Assembly: GCF_034119845.1 (NCBI RefSeq)
Contig: NZ_CP139420.1
Coordinates: 2,396,001 to 2,460,000, forward strand
Source of the DNA: Flavobacterium sp. NG2
GTDB lineage: Bacteria; Bacteroidota; Bacteroidia; Flavobacteriales; Flavobacteriaceae
DNA length: 64,000 nucleotides
Direction of reading: 5' to 3'
Shown here: positions 18,250 through 26,718 of the stretch, piece after piece
Position numbering within the stretch: position 1 is the stretch's first letter
How the letters are laid out: each line of letters begins with the position of its first letter
Position numbers and translations under genes: made by a program
Notes under the pieces: generated by a model
The model's input: only the letters and a program-made list of their open reading frames with translations
Told to the model about the DNA's origin: nothing
The model's database searches: none

Positions 18250-19263
18250 TTAACCTTGATTTATTTCCTGAATAATTTCAGCCACTAATTGATACGATTT
18301 GATTCGCGCCTCTTGGTTGTGGCAATTGGTCGTTACAATCAATTCATCCACCTCTGTTTTAGCAATAAAATCAATCAGTTGGTTTTTAACCGTGTTTTTT
18401 GAACCAATAAAAGTATAACGTGCCATTTGCTGAACCGTAGGATGTTCTAGTGTTTCTCTTAAATCAGGTGTCATTTCGCAAGCTTCGTCTAATGATTCCC
18501 TTTTGGTTCCCGTCAATAAAGCCACAATCATTTTGATAAACGAAGTCGCCATTCGTTCTGCTGCTTCATCCGTATCGGCTACAAAAACATTAATTCCTGT
18601 CATAACATAAGGTCTTGATAAGACCGCTGACGGCATGAACTCATCACGGTATATCTTCAAAGCAGGAAACAATTGAGCCGTTGCAAAATGACTAGCAAAA
18701 GCATAAGGCAATCCTTTTCTGGCGGCTAAGTGCGCGCTCTCCGTACTAGAACCTAAAATATAGATAGGCACATCAACACCTTCGGCTATGGTGGCTCTTA
18801 CTTTCGAATTCTGATTGTTAGCCGAAAAGTAGGTTTGAATTTTTTCAATCTCATCAGGAAAAGAATGTGCGGCATCCATAAAATCAGAGCGAATCGCACG
18901 CGCGGTTTCTTGGTCGGTTCCAGGTGCTCTTCCTAAGCCTAAATCAATTCGGTTAGGGTAAATTGTTCCTAAAGTTCCAAACTGTTCCGCCACAATAAGC
19001 GGAGAATGATTAGGGAGCATAATACCACCTGAACCCACTTTCAAAGTTGTGGTTGCTTGTGCCACATGACCAATCAAAACGGCCGTTGCACTACTAGCAA
19101 TAGCAGGCATATTGTGATGTTCGGCTAACCAAAATCGGGTGTAACCTGCTTCCTCAGCCTTTTGCGCTAAGCTAACGGTGTTTTTTATTGTTTGTTGAGT
19201 AGAATTTCCTTTGGTAACAATAGCTAAATCTAAAATAGAATAAGCAATATTTTTGGTAGGCAT
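18250..19263 (-). CDS. LLM-class flavin-dependent oxidoreductase
   Basis: 337 residues of a bacterial luciferase-like TIM barrel. Diagnostic stretches are YSILDLAIVTKG, AEEAGYTRFWLAEHHNMPAIASS, KVGSGGIMLPNHSPLIVAEQFG and PNRIDLGLGRAPGTD, which mark the YhbW/MsnO8-like group within the family. It presumably uses reduced FMN for a monooxygenase reaction on an unknown substrate. No flavin reductase gene is adjacent. A perfect -7 box lies 21 bases upstream; the gene stands alone among repeat-rich spacers. Confidence 0.9.
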   Translation of the reverse strand: MPTKNIAYSILDLAIVTKGNSTQQTIKNTVSLAQKAEEAGYTRFWLAEHHNMPAIASSATAVLIGHVAQATTTLKVGSGGIMLPNHSPLIVAEQFGTLGTIYPNRIDLGLGRAPGTDQETARAIRSDFMDAAHSFPDEIEKIQTYFSANNQNSKVRATIAEGVDVPIYILGSSTESAHLAARKGLPYAFASHFATAQLFPALKIYRDEFMPSAVLSRPYVMTGINVFVADTDEAAERMATSFIKMIVALLTGTKRESLDEACEMTPDLRETLEHPTVQQMARYTFIGSKNTVKNQLIDFIAKTEVDELIVTTNCHNQEARIKSYQLVAEIIQEINQG

Positions 19264-19283
19264 AATTTCTTTATTTGTGTATA

Positions 19284-19291
19284 CAAATATA
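19284..19291 (-). promoter_or_regulatory. -7 box upstream of the flavin oxidoreductase gene
   Basis: TATATTTG on the minus strand, 21 bases before the start codon. Confidence 0.6.
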
Positions 19292-19371
19292 AGGCTGTTT
19301 TGCTAGCTTCGTTGAATAGTGAATCATAAAATAAAACTAAAGTTGGTTAAGCACTCGTTAAATAAAAACCG

Positions 19372-20493
19372 CTAATTTCCGAGTAACACTTTGTTATACT
19401 GATTGAATTTTACTTCGTTAAAAATGATTTGAAAATCACTTTTCTGATTAGACCATTGTCCCGTTAAATATTGGGAGTTGTTTTCATTTTCGTAGACAAA
19501 AAATCCTTTATCGTTATAATCATTTTCAAACTTTAAACTAAACTTACCTGTATTTACATTGTTAGAAAATTCGTTTAATGAAATTGCCTTTTTAGAATAC
19601 GTTCCGCTAAGTTTTATTTTGATTTTCTTCTTGTCATAATAGTAATAACCACTTACAGAATTGTCCTTTTTTGAAAGATTTAGTGCCATACTAATTGGAT
19701 ACAAATTATTTATTTTTCCAAAAAGATAGATGTTGTTTTCACAGTTGGGTTTTTCTTTTTGGTTCATTAAAAAAAGAGCAATTTTATTCTTTGAAGTATA
19801 ATTGTTGGTAAAAAGCATTCGATATGCCCAATCATTTAGGTATTGTTTCATCACCTCTTTGGAGACTGATTTCGTAAAATAGGGCGTGCAGGCTTGGGCA
19901 ACATGAGGATAACAATCATTGGTCAATGAAAAATTGAGTTGGTTGTCTTTTACTTCATACTTTTCAATATCATAGTAAGAACAAAAAGGTTCTGAACCTT
20001 CACAATCGGCTATGGAGGTTGTAAATTCTTTTTTAATGTCGGGTAGCCAATATTTCTCCATAAAATCTAAATAGCCATTCAACGTAAATAACGCTTGGAA
20101 CGGAATTTTTTGGCTATCTTGAATGGCTCCTGTTTTAATGTGAAAGATAAATTCCTTTTCAAACTCACTAGGATAAGGACCTAAATACCCAATATCCATT
20201 TTTAGGAACAAATAGTCATTGTTGATTTGGTATTCAAACGTACAACCTGAAAATCGAAAATCTTCCTCTTTCTTTAGTTGATAGCCTTCAATCATAAACT
20301 CATCTAAAATAAATTGATTGATCTTTTTTACAGCAGGTTCAAATTCCTTTTTTAAGGCAATCACTTTAGGAATTTCGTTTTCAGATTGGAAGGATAAAGT
20401 CGATTTGATCATCACTTTTTTAACGGCTATTTTTTCTTGACTAGAAGCTATAAAGGAAAACAATAATAGTAATAGTAGGGAGAGTTTTTTCAT
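19372..20493 (-). CDS. Secreted protein of unknown function
   Basis: 373 residues with a clear signal peptide (MKKLSLLLLLLFSFIASSQE, cleavage about 18-19). The central part (about 25-220) has alternating beta strands and Cys residues at SGCTFEYQ, IADCEGSEPFCSYY, TNDCYPHVAQACTPYF, which could form disulfides in the periplasm. The C-terminal third (about 250-350: NLYPISMALNLSKKDNSVSG, then YYYYDKKKIKIKLSGTYSKK) is a small beta domain seen in other Bacteroidota secreted proteins, where it describes a calyx-like repeat rather than an enzyme. No active site was recognised. The gene is flanked by non-coding repeats on one side and the flavin oxidoreductase on the other. Confidence 0.75.
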   Translation of the reverse strand: MKKLSLLLLLLFSFIASSQEKIAVKKVMIKSTLSFQSENEIPKVIALKKEFEPAVKKINQFILDEFMIEGYQLKKEEDFRFSGCTFEYQINNDYLFLKMDIGYLGPYPSEFEKEFIFHIKTGAIQDSQKIPFQALFTLNGYLDFMEKYWLPDIKKEFTTSIADCEGSEPFCSYYDIEKYEVKDNQLNFSLTNDCYPHVAQACTPYFTKSVSKEVMKQYLNDWAYRMLFTNNYTSKNKIALFLMNQKEKPNCENNIYLFGKINNLYPISMALNLSKKDNSVSGYYYYDKKKIKIKLSGTYSKKAISLNEFSNNVNTGKFSLKFENDYNDKGFFVYENENNSQYLTGQWSNQKSDFQIIFNEVKFNQYNKVLLGN

Positions 20494-20881
20494 TGATTAA
20501 TGAGAATAAATTTTTATAGGTTACAAATGAAGATAAAGTTAGTGATTTAGCTTCTAAAATTTTTAGCCACAGATTTAAAGAAAGTGGTCGGACTTTGACA
20601 AAGAGTTGCTAACTTGGAAAAAGACCACAAATTACACAAATTAGCACAAATTCAAAAATGTATTAAATTGAATTACACAAATTTCTAATTAATATCAAAA
20701 TTATTATCTGCAAAAATCTGCCAAATCTGCGTGCTTATTTTTTGCACGCATATTTACACAGATTTTTTTTAATAGAAATATTTGATAAACACACATTTAG
20801 ACAAAGAGTTAGATAGAATTAAAATGATTAACACAGATTAATCCATTTAATCCTTTAAATCTGTGGCTAATTAAAAAAATC
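20494..20881. repeat. Repeat-rich spacer with AATCTGC-type repeat
   Basis: No gene is seen. About 20595-20765 resembles the spacer at 13485-13650: both have GTTGCTAACTT, then AAAAATCTGCCAAATCT and a CGTGC end, and later GAGTTAGAT. ACACAAATT-type short repeats lie between 20620 and 20690. Confidence 0.6.
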
Positions 20882-22249
20882 TTACTCAATCCAAATGGTT
20901 TTGATATTCACAAATTCCCGAATACCATAACCTGATAGTTCTCTTCCAAAACCACTATTTTTAATCCCTCCAAAAGGCATTCTAGGGTCTGAAACCACCA
21001 ATTTATTGACAAAACTATTTCCTGCTTCTAATTGTAGCGCTATTTTTTCGCCTCTTTCCGTATTCGATGTAATCACTCCTGAACCCAAACCAAATACCGA
21101 ATTATTAGCCAATGCAATAGCATGATTTTCGTCTTTCGCTTTAATGACTGAGGCAACGGGTCCAAAAAGTTCATTGTCAAAAGCTTCCATTCCGGGAGTT
21201 ACCTCGGCCAAAATAGTCGCTGGGTAATAAGCACCTTTTCCTTCGGGAATTGTTCCACCTAAAACCAATCGGGCGCCTTGCGAAATGGATTTTTCAACTT
21301 GTTTGTGTAAATCATCACGCAAATTCACTCGGGCTAATGGGCCGTAGTAAGTCGTTTCATCTGTAGGTTCGCCCATTTTGGCGGCTTTCATTTTGGTGGT
21401 GTATAAGGCCAAAAAAGCATCATAAATCGATTCCAAAACCACAAAACGCTTGGCAGCAATACAGGTTTGTCCGTTGTTTTGTAACCTGCCAAAAGTCGCT
21501 AAATCAGTAGCTGCTTCTAAGTCGGCGTCGTCCAAAATGATGTAAGCGTCACTACCTCCTAATTCTAGCACTGTTTTCTTTAAATTTTGTCCGGCAATAG
21601 CTGCAACAGAGCGACCGGCAGGTTCGCTACCCGTCAATGTAACCGCTACGATTGTTTGGTCTTCAATAATATCTTTGACGTTTTCTGCATTAATATTAAA
21701 ATTGGTAAAAATACCTTTTGGGAATCCCGCTTTAATAAAAGCTTCCTCAATCGCAAAGGCACATCCTTGGACGTTTGAGGCATGTTTCAAAACCCCAACA
21801 TTTCCAGCCATAAGAGCAGGAGCCGCAAACCGAATCACTTGATAGAAAGGGAAATTCCACGGCATAACCGCTAATACGGTACCCATAGGCTGAAAAGTTA
21901 CATAGCTTTTACTAGCCTCCGTTTTTACGGTTTCGTCTTTTAATAAGCTATCAGCATGATCGGCATAATAGCGAGTGACCAAAGCACATTTTTCTATTTC
22001 TTTGCGCGCTTGTCCAATCGTTTTTCCCATTTCGGCAGTGGCAAGTTGGGCTAGTTTTTCGTTATCTGCATCCAGTATATCAGCCAAATTTTTCATCAAA
22101 GTAGCTCGTTCTTCAAAACTGGTTTTCTTCCAAGAATCAAAAGCTTTTTTGACTTTGACTAAGGTTTCTTTTGCTTCTGTGACAGTAATGCGTGGATAGG
22201 TTCCTATAGTTTCTCCATTGGCTGGATTGATGCTTATGGTGTTTTTCAT
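20882..22249 (-). CDS. NAD(P)-dependent succinate-semialdehyde dehydrogenase-type enzyme
   Basis: 455 residues of an aldehyde dehydrogenase. The cofactor region is VLAVMPWNFPFYQVIRFAAP, the general-base Glu lies in VLELGGSDAYIILDDADL, and the catalytic Cys263 lies in NNGQTCIAAKRF; the C-terminal half has EAFDNELFGPVASV and PFGGIKNSGFGRELS. The sequence is closest in style to the short SSADH group (GabD/Sad-like), oxidising succinic semialdehyde to succinate, but the true substrate is not fixed by the sequence. No GABA transaminase is adjacent, and it appears to be transcribed alone. Confidence 0.88.
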   Translation of the reverse strand: MKNTISINPANGETIGTYPRITVTEAKETLVKVKKAFDSWKKTSFEERATLMKNLADILDADNEKLAQLATAEMGKTIGQARKEIEKCALVTRYYADHADSLLKDETVKTEASKSYVTFQPMGTVLAVMPWNFPFYQVIRFAAPALMAGNVGVLKHASNVQGCAFAIEEAFIKAGFPKGIFTNFNINAENVKDIIEDQTIVAVTLTGSEPAGRSVAAIAGQNLKKTVLELGGSDAYIILDDADLEAATDLATFGRLQNNGQTCIAAKRFVVLESIYDAFLALYTTKMKAAKMGEPTDETTYYGPLARVNLRDDLHKQVEKSISQGARLVLGGTIPEGKGAYYPATILAEVTPGMEAFDNELFGPVASVIKAKDENHAIALANNSVFGLGSGVITSNTERGEKIALQLEAGNSFVNKLVVSDPRMPFGGIKNSGFGRELSGYGIREFVNIKTIWIE

Positions 22250-22370
22250 GGGGTTGGTGCAATTTAGTACGAGTAAAAGTATCTCAATTTTATAAAATTA
22301 CAATAAAAATGTAAATTTTATAATGGAATAAAAGAACGCTAATCCAGAGGCATAAGTGTAATAGGGGATT

Positions 22371-22900
22371 ATTTCACAGAGACGCTCAAAGAAAAAAAAC
22401 ACTAAGGTTCACAAAAAAAACACTAAGGTTCACAAAAAAAACACAAAGATTCATAAAGTTTTAAGTCAAAGTAACCCCAATCTTGTCATTCTGACGAAGG
22501 AAGAACCTCCGTAAGTAACTCTACAAAGTATTTCCGTACTTTATTTGCTCATTGTTGTGGGCACGAGCCAGAGGCATCGCGCCAGCCGTTTGACGATTTC
22601 TGCTCGGAACAGCTAGGGGCAAAGAATGCAATTCTGAGCTATCCGTTTAGGAGAGTATTTATTGCATATTCGAGCAATCGGGTTTTAGTATTTCACAAAG
22701 AAACTCAAAGAAAAAAACACAAAGATTCACAAAGTTTTAAGTCACAGTAACCCCAATCATGTCTTTCTGACGAAGGAAGAATCTTCACAAGTAACTCTAC
22801 AAAGTGTTTACGTACTTTATTTGCTCATTGTTGCGGGCACAGAATGCAATTCTGCGCTATCCGTTCACGAGAGTATTTATTGCATATTCGAGCGATCGGG
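22371..22900. repeat. Imperfect tandem duplication of a non-coding unit
   Basis: Two copies of a roughly 210-base unit, at 22371-22682 and 22690-22900, share long blocks: AAAGTTTTAAGTCA, TTCTGACGAAGGAAGAA, TACTTTATTTGCTCATTGTT, GAGAGTATTTATTGCATATT. The first copy also has an extra block of about 58 bases near 22565-22625 and a tripled 21-base AACACTAAGGTTCAC-type motif near 22400-22450. No reading frame or RNA was recognised in either copy. Confidence 0.85.
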
Positions 22901-22971
22901 ATTTCTATGACTTGAAATACTTGTTTTTAAGCACCTCAATTTTAAAACTTCCAACTTAAAAGCAAAAATAA

Positions 22972-22999
22972 ACCTCGCTTAAATGTGCTTAAACGAGGT
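22972..22999 (-). terminator. Probable terminator of the TIR-like gene
   Basis: Eleven-base arms (ACCTCGCTTAA and TTAAACGAGGT, one mismatch) with a six-base loop, flanked by T-rich sequence on the minus-strand 3' side, 79 bases beyond the stop codon. Confidence 0.6.
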
Positions 23000-23077
23000 A
23001 GTTTTTTATGTTTATTTTTTAAAATTCACTTTTAAAGAGGGTTGCGCAACAGCTACGTGTGTTAGTGGCTGTTTTTT

Positions 23078-23785
23078 TTATTCATTATTGTTCTGTTGTC
23101 CTAATTGAATTAGTGTTTTAATTGCATCTGGCTGGTCTTTAAATAGTTGTAATGCCATCATACCTTTTTCCATGTCTCCAAGTGAATTATCTGTAATTAA
23201 TGGAAGCATATCAGGATTTGCAGCTAAAAGAGAGAACATATTTACCATTAAGTCTGTTTGGATTTCTTGTTTAGGTTGTGCATATTTGGGAAACTCAAAT
23301 TTTATTAATTGAGCTAAATGCAAAACTTGATTATCTGGTTTCAATGGGTTTTTTTCGTACCAATTAAAAAACTCTCTAAGCTGTTTCGCTAAGTCTTGTA
23401 TTCCTTTAGGCGTGCATTCATATTCAATATATCTTTGATGCGAAATATCAAATGGAGTTTTTATTTTAACACTAGAGTTTCTTATTAAAATCGTACCTGG
23501 TTTAAAGCTATGTCTAAGTCCTAATTCATAAAATACATTCGGATTTGGAAATGTCACGTCTGCAATAACAAAAGTATCATACATTAAATGTGTTAAAATA
23601 TCAGTTGTAATAGTACCAGGAACAGCACATTCATCAGCTCTTACAATATTCATTTTTGATCTCGCACTTAAAATTGCAGGTTTTATTACATTTTCGTAAT
23701 CATCTTTCAATTGATCAGCTGAAATTTCTAAATCATCATATTTTTGATCACTTATAGCCATTATTACAAAACAATTATCTTCCAT
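23078..23785 (-). CDS. TIR / nucleoside deoxyribosyltransferase-like protein
   Basis: 235 residues. The first 130 form an alpha/beta nucleotide-like domain: CFVIMAISDQKYDD at the start, a helix with YENVIKPAILSA, the DECAVPGTITTDILTHLMYD segment, and the hallmark VIADVTFPNPNVFYELGLRH with Glu87 in the position of the catalytic Glu of deoxyribosyltransferases and TIR NADases. Such domains occur as effectors in antiphage systems (TIR or SLOG-like sensors), but also in solitary proteins. The C-terminal 100 residues are helical and not recognised. It stands alone between duplicated non-coding repeats and the trp operon, with no cyclase, NTPase or other defence gene beside it. Confidence 0.7.
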   Translation of the reverse strand: MEDNCFVIMAISDQKYDDLEISADQLKDDYENVIKPAILSARSKMNIVRADECAVPGTITTDILTHLMYDTFVIADVTFPNPNVFYELGLRHSFKPGTILIRNSSVKIKTPFDISHQRYIEYECTPKGIQDLAKQLREFFNWYEKNPLKPDNQVLHLAQLIKFEFPKYAQPKQEIQTDLMVNMFSLLAANPDMLPLITDNSLGDMEKGMMALQLFKDQPDAIKTLIQLGQQNNNE

Positions 23786-23860
23786 TTTCTTTTTTTTAAA
23801 TTCTTAATTTTCTCACCCTGCGGCAAAATAGCCACTAACTTGTGTATACTACTGATGTTA

Positions 23861-23898
23861 TCAGACTTATACACCCCTATTTGGGTGGATAAATCTGA
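23861..23898. repeat. Inverted repeat upstream of the TIR-like gene
   Basis: Sixteen-base arms (TCAGACTTATACACCC and GGGTGGATAAATCTGA, two mismatches) around a six-base loop, about 75 bases before the TIR-like start codon. It could be an operator or the remains of a palindromic repeat. Confidence 0.6.
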
Positions 23899-23957
23899 CG
23901 GTAATCAATTTTTATTCCAATCCCAAATATAAAGAAATAATCTTACAGTAATTAAAA

Positions 23958-24000
23958 AAACCGCTAATTCACAAATTTAAAATTTGCGAATTAGCGGTTT
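23958..24000 (-). terminator. Intrinsic terminator of the trp operon
   Basis: Twenty-one-base arms with one mismatch (stem end AAACCGCTAATTC), a one-base spacer and a T run on the minus-strand 3' side, 20 bases after the trpA stop codon. Confidence 0.9.
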
Positions 24001-24019
24001 AAAATAAAGTATGAAATTG

Positions 24020-24781
24020 TTATCGAATAGCTTTCACGAATTCGGCATTTTTCTTGCTTCCGTTTTCGGTAAGGTGGTTGATGTAAGCACTACCTATAAT
24101 CGCTCCTTTGGCGTGCTCTGTAGCTTGTTTGAAGGTTTCGGCATTGTTGATTCCAAAACCAATGATTTGTGGATTCTTAAGGTTCATTCCTGCGATACGC
24201 TTGAAATAGTCTTCTTGTGTGTTTCCAAAACCAGATTGTGAACCTGTCACACTTGCTGAACTTACCATATAGATAAATCCATTAGAAACACTATCAATAA
24301 AACGGATACGTTCGTCGCTGGTTTGCGGTGTGATTAAGAATACGTTGATTAGGCCGTATTTTTCAAAAATAGCTTTGTATTGGTCTGCATATACATCAAC
24401 AGGAAGGTCTGGGATGATTAATCCGTCGATTCCTATTTCGGCACATTTAGCACAAAAGGCTTCTACACCATATTGTAACATCGGGTTGAAATATCCCATA
24501 ATAATCAACGGAATCGAAACGGTTTTACGAATGTCTTTCAATTGATTGAATAGGACTTCGGTCGTCATTCCGTTGTGTAAAGCTTGTGTTGAACTGGCTT
24601 GAATGGTTGGTCCATCCGCCAAAGGGTCGCTAAAAGGCAATCCGATTTCGATTAAATCGACACCGTTTTTTTCTAAATCCTCAATGATTTGGACGCTATC
24701 GTTAAGGTTAGGGTATCCAGCTGAAAAATAGATGGAAAGTATCTTTTTATCTTCTTGTAATTTTTGATTGATTCTGTTCAT
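24020..24781 (-). CDS. trpA: Tryptophan synthase alpha chain
   Basis: Cleaves indole-3-glycerol phosphate to indole and glyceraldehyde 3-phosphate; the indole is channelled to TrpB. 253 residues. The catalytic acids are Glu45 and Asp56 in VDLIEIGLPFSDPLADGPTI, equivalent to Glu49 and Asp60 of the enteric enzyme. Other family blocks are the GYFNPML loop, IPDLPVD, and the phosphate-binding region near GFGINN and GAIIGSAYI. It is the last gene of the operon and is followed by a strong terminator. Unlike the usual trpBA order, it is separated from trpB by a small unrelated gene and a repeat element. Confidence 0.97.
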   Translation of the reverse strand: MNRINQKLQEDKKILSIYFSAGYPNLNDSVQIIEDLEKNGVDLIEIGLPFSDPLADGPTIQASSTQALHNGMTTEVLFNQLKDIRKTVSIPLIIMGYFNPMLQYGVEAFCAKCAEIGIDGLIIPDLPVDVYADQYKAIFEKYGLINVFLITPQTSDERIRFIDSVSNGFIYMVSSASVTGSQSGFGNTQEDYFKRIAGMNLKNPQIIGFGINNAETFKQATEHAKGAIIGSAYINHLTENGSKKNAEFVKAIR

Positions 24782-24901
24782 TCGTATGTTTTTTATCAGA
24801 TGCTTTGTCTGTACTATTTATTAATGACAAATGGTTTTTACCACAAATTGCACAAATTGCACAAATTCATTGATGAAATTATTTTGTTTGTGTTGGAAAA
24901 A

Positions 24902-25222
24902 TTAGTTGGTAACGATATACGCCCAAGCTACTTCTCCTGATTCTAGTTTTACCTCGATGCGTCTGTAGTGCAGTCCTTCGTAAGTGTCTGCTAGATGGAT
25001 GTCTTCTTCGGTTATTTCAAATAACATTCCACTAACCACATCTGTTGGGTTTTCTGATTCTTCTAAAATAGGATATTTAGCTATTCCAAACTCCTCTTCG
25101 ATTTTGATTTCAGAAACGGTAAATCCTTTCAATACATCATGTTCTCCTTTGAGTATGCGACCAAAAATGGTTTGCTGAGTATCTATGTCTTTTAGAGTTC
25201 CGTATGCGAATAATTTTGCCAT
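24902..25222 (-). CDS. Gamma-glutamylcyclotransferase-like (AIG2/GGACT fold) protein
   Basis: 106 residues. The AYGTLKD motif at the N-terminus (FAYGTLKDIDTQQTIFGR) is the YGxL substrate-binding loop of the AIG2/GGCT fold, and ADTYEGLHYRRIEV carries the conserved acidic and YxR residues near the C-terminus. Members act on gamma-glutamyl compounds or gamma-glutamylamine crosslinks; the substrate here is unknown. It sits on the trp strand between trpB and trpA, 120 bases before trpA and 197 bases after trpB, with a dispersed repeat in the upstream gap. A role in tryptophan synthesis is not suggested by the family. Confidence 0.88.
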   Translation of the reverse strand: MAKLFAYGTLKDIDTQQTIFGRILKGEHDVLKGFTVSEIKIEEEFGIAKYPILEESENPTDVVSGMLFEITEEDIHLADTYEGLHYRRIEVKLESGEVAWAYIVTN

Positions 25223-25265
25223 TTTTATGTTTTTTATACTTTCGTTATTATGACTACTGTCTGCG

Positions 25266-25361
25266 TTAGGGATGGGAGCGGCATCCTTTTTTAGGGGGCT
25301 TTTTTGCCACCTAAAAAAGATATAGCGTACAGCCCGACCGCCTTTTTCTGGCGGGAACGCC
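25266..25361 (+). repeat. Dispersed hairpin element, copy B
   Basis: Begins GATGGGAGCGGCATCC, has a variable inner hairpin with a T-rich loop (CTTTTTTAGG region pairing with CCTAAAAAAG), and continues GATATAGCGTACAGCCC followed by a second CCGCC/GGCGG hairpin. It shares its outer parts with copies A and C. It lies between trpB and the AIG2-like gene, and is followed by TTTAAAG tandem repeats at 25374-25398. Confidence 0.75.
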
Positions 25362-25419
25362 CATGTTATTTTGTTTAAAGTTTAAAGTTTAAAGTTTTTT
25401 TAAACGATTAACTTTTTAA

Positions 25420-26604
25420 TTATAGATTAAAATGATCTATATAAGTACTCAAATCTTTGTCACCGCGACCTGATAAACAGATTACGACCACGTCTGTAGG
25501 TTTGAATTTTTTCTCGTTCAAAACCGCCAAAGCGTGTGAGGATTCAATCGCTGGAATAATTCCTTCGAGTTTACACAATTCCAAACCAGATTTCATGGCT
25601 TCGTCATCTGTAATTGAATAAAATTCGGCACGACCTGTGGTTGCCAAATGCGCGTGCATAGGTCCAACACCAGGGTAATCCAATCCTGCAGATATTGAAT
25701 ACGGCTCAGTGATTTGACCATCAGGAGTTTGCATTAATAAGGTTTTACAACCGTGGATAACGCCCACTTTTCCGAGTTTACTTGTAGCTGCACTGTGACC
25801 ACTATTAACGCCTTTTCCAGCTGCTTCGACAGCGATGATTCCCACCTCTGGCTCGTGTAAAAAGTGGTAATAAGTTCCTGCAGCGTTGCTTCCACCCCCG
25901 ATACAAGCGACTACATAATCAGGGTTTTCACGTCCTTCTTTTTCTTTTAACTGCCATTTGATTTCCTCAGAAATGATGCTCTGAAAACGAGTCACCATAT
26001 CAGGATAAGGGTGTGGCCCAATGGCTGAACCGATGATATAATGCGTATCAACAGGATTGTTAATCCAGTCGCGAATCGCTTCGTTTGTTGCATCTTTCAA
26101 CGTACGAGAACCTGATAAGGCTGGTCGAACGGTTGCTCCGAGCATTTTCATACGGGCAACGTTTGGCGCTTGACGCTCAATGTCGATTTCGCCCATATAA
26201 ACGATACATTCTAATCCCATCAAAGCACAAACGGTAGCCGTAGCCACTCCGTGTTGCCCTGCTCCAGTTTCAGCAATGATACGTTTCTTTCCTAGTTTTT
26301 TAGCCACTAAGATTTGGCCAATCGTATTGTTGATTTTGTGTGCTCCTGTATGATTCAGGTCTTCACGCTTTAGATAAATTTTAGTTCCGTATTTTTCAGA
26401 CAAACGTGTAGCAAAATACAAGGGACTAGGGCGACCAACATAATCTTTCAATAATTGGTCAAATTCCTTTTTGAATTCAGGTTCAGCGGTGATAGTCAGG
26501 TATTGTTGGCGTAATTCTTCTACATTAGGATACAACATTTCAGGGATGTATGCCCCACCAAATTCGCCATAATAGCCTTTTTCATCTACGTTATATGATG
26601 TCAT
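25420..26604 (-). CDS. trpB: Tryptophan synthase beta chain
   Basis: PLP enzyme that joins indole and serine to give tryptophan, working as an alpha2-beta2 complex with TrpA. 394 residues, the usual length. The PLP lysine is Lys90 in [10 protein letters not shown]; the phosphate cup GGGSNAAG lies in [15 protein letters not shown]; the N-terminal [15 protein letters not shown] and the C-terminal [12 protein letters not shown] are also conserved. Upstream, between trpF and trpB, lie two short palindromic elements; downstream comes the AIG2-like gene and then trpA. Confidence 0.98.
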   Translation of the reverse strand: MTSYNVDEKGYYGEFGGAYIPEMLYPNVEELRQQYLTITAEPEFKKEFDQLLKDYVGRPSPLYFATRLSEKYGTKIYLKREDLNHTGAHKINNTIGQILVAKKLGKKRIIAETGAGQHGVATATVCALMGLECIVYMGEIDIERQAPNVARMKMLGATVRPALSGSRTLKDATNEAIRDWINNPVDTHYIIGSAIGPHPYPDMVTRFQSIISEEIKWQLKEKEGRENPDYVVACIGGGSNAAGTYYHFLHEPEVGIIAVEAAGKGVNSGHSAATSKLGKVGVIHGCKTLLMQTPDGQITEPYSISAGLDYPGVGPMHAHLATTGRAEFYSITDDEAMKSGLELCKLEGIIPAIESSHALAVLNEKKFKPTDVVVICLSGRGDKDLSTYIDHFNL

Positions 26605-26624
26605 TTTTTGTTTTTTATTTATTC

Positions 26625-26711
26625 TGTAGGGACAGCTCGCGAGCTGTCCGTACGATATGATTATTTTAATTTGGTTTTGTAGAGAGGCACCGCAGTGCCT
26701 CTTTACGATAT
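26625..26711. repeat. Two palindromic mini-elements with common flanks
   Basis: Both units begin TGTAG and end TACGATAT. The first has a perfect 20-base palindrome GGACAGCTCGCGAGCTGTCC (26630-26649); the second has AGAGGCAC/GTGCCTCT arms around CGCA (26683-26702). A third unit of similar design is at 33878-33897. Confidence 0.8.
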
Positions 26712-26718
26712 CACGTAT

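Noticed and set aside
22371..22900. Protein-coding gene in the duplicated unit
   Set aside because: Stops occur in every frame of both copies and there is no signal of coding bias.
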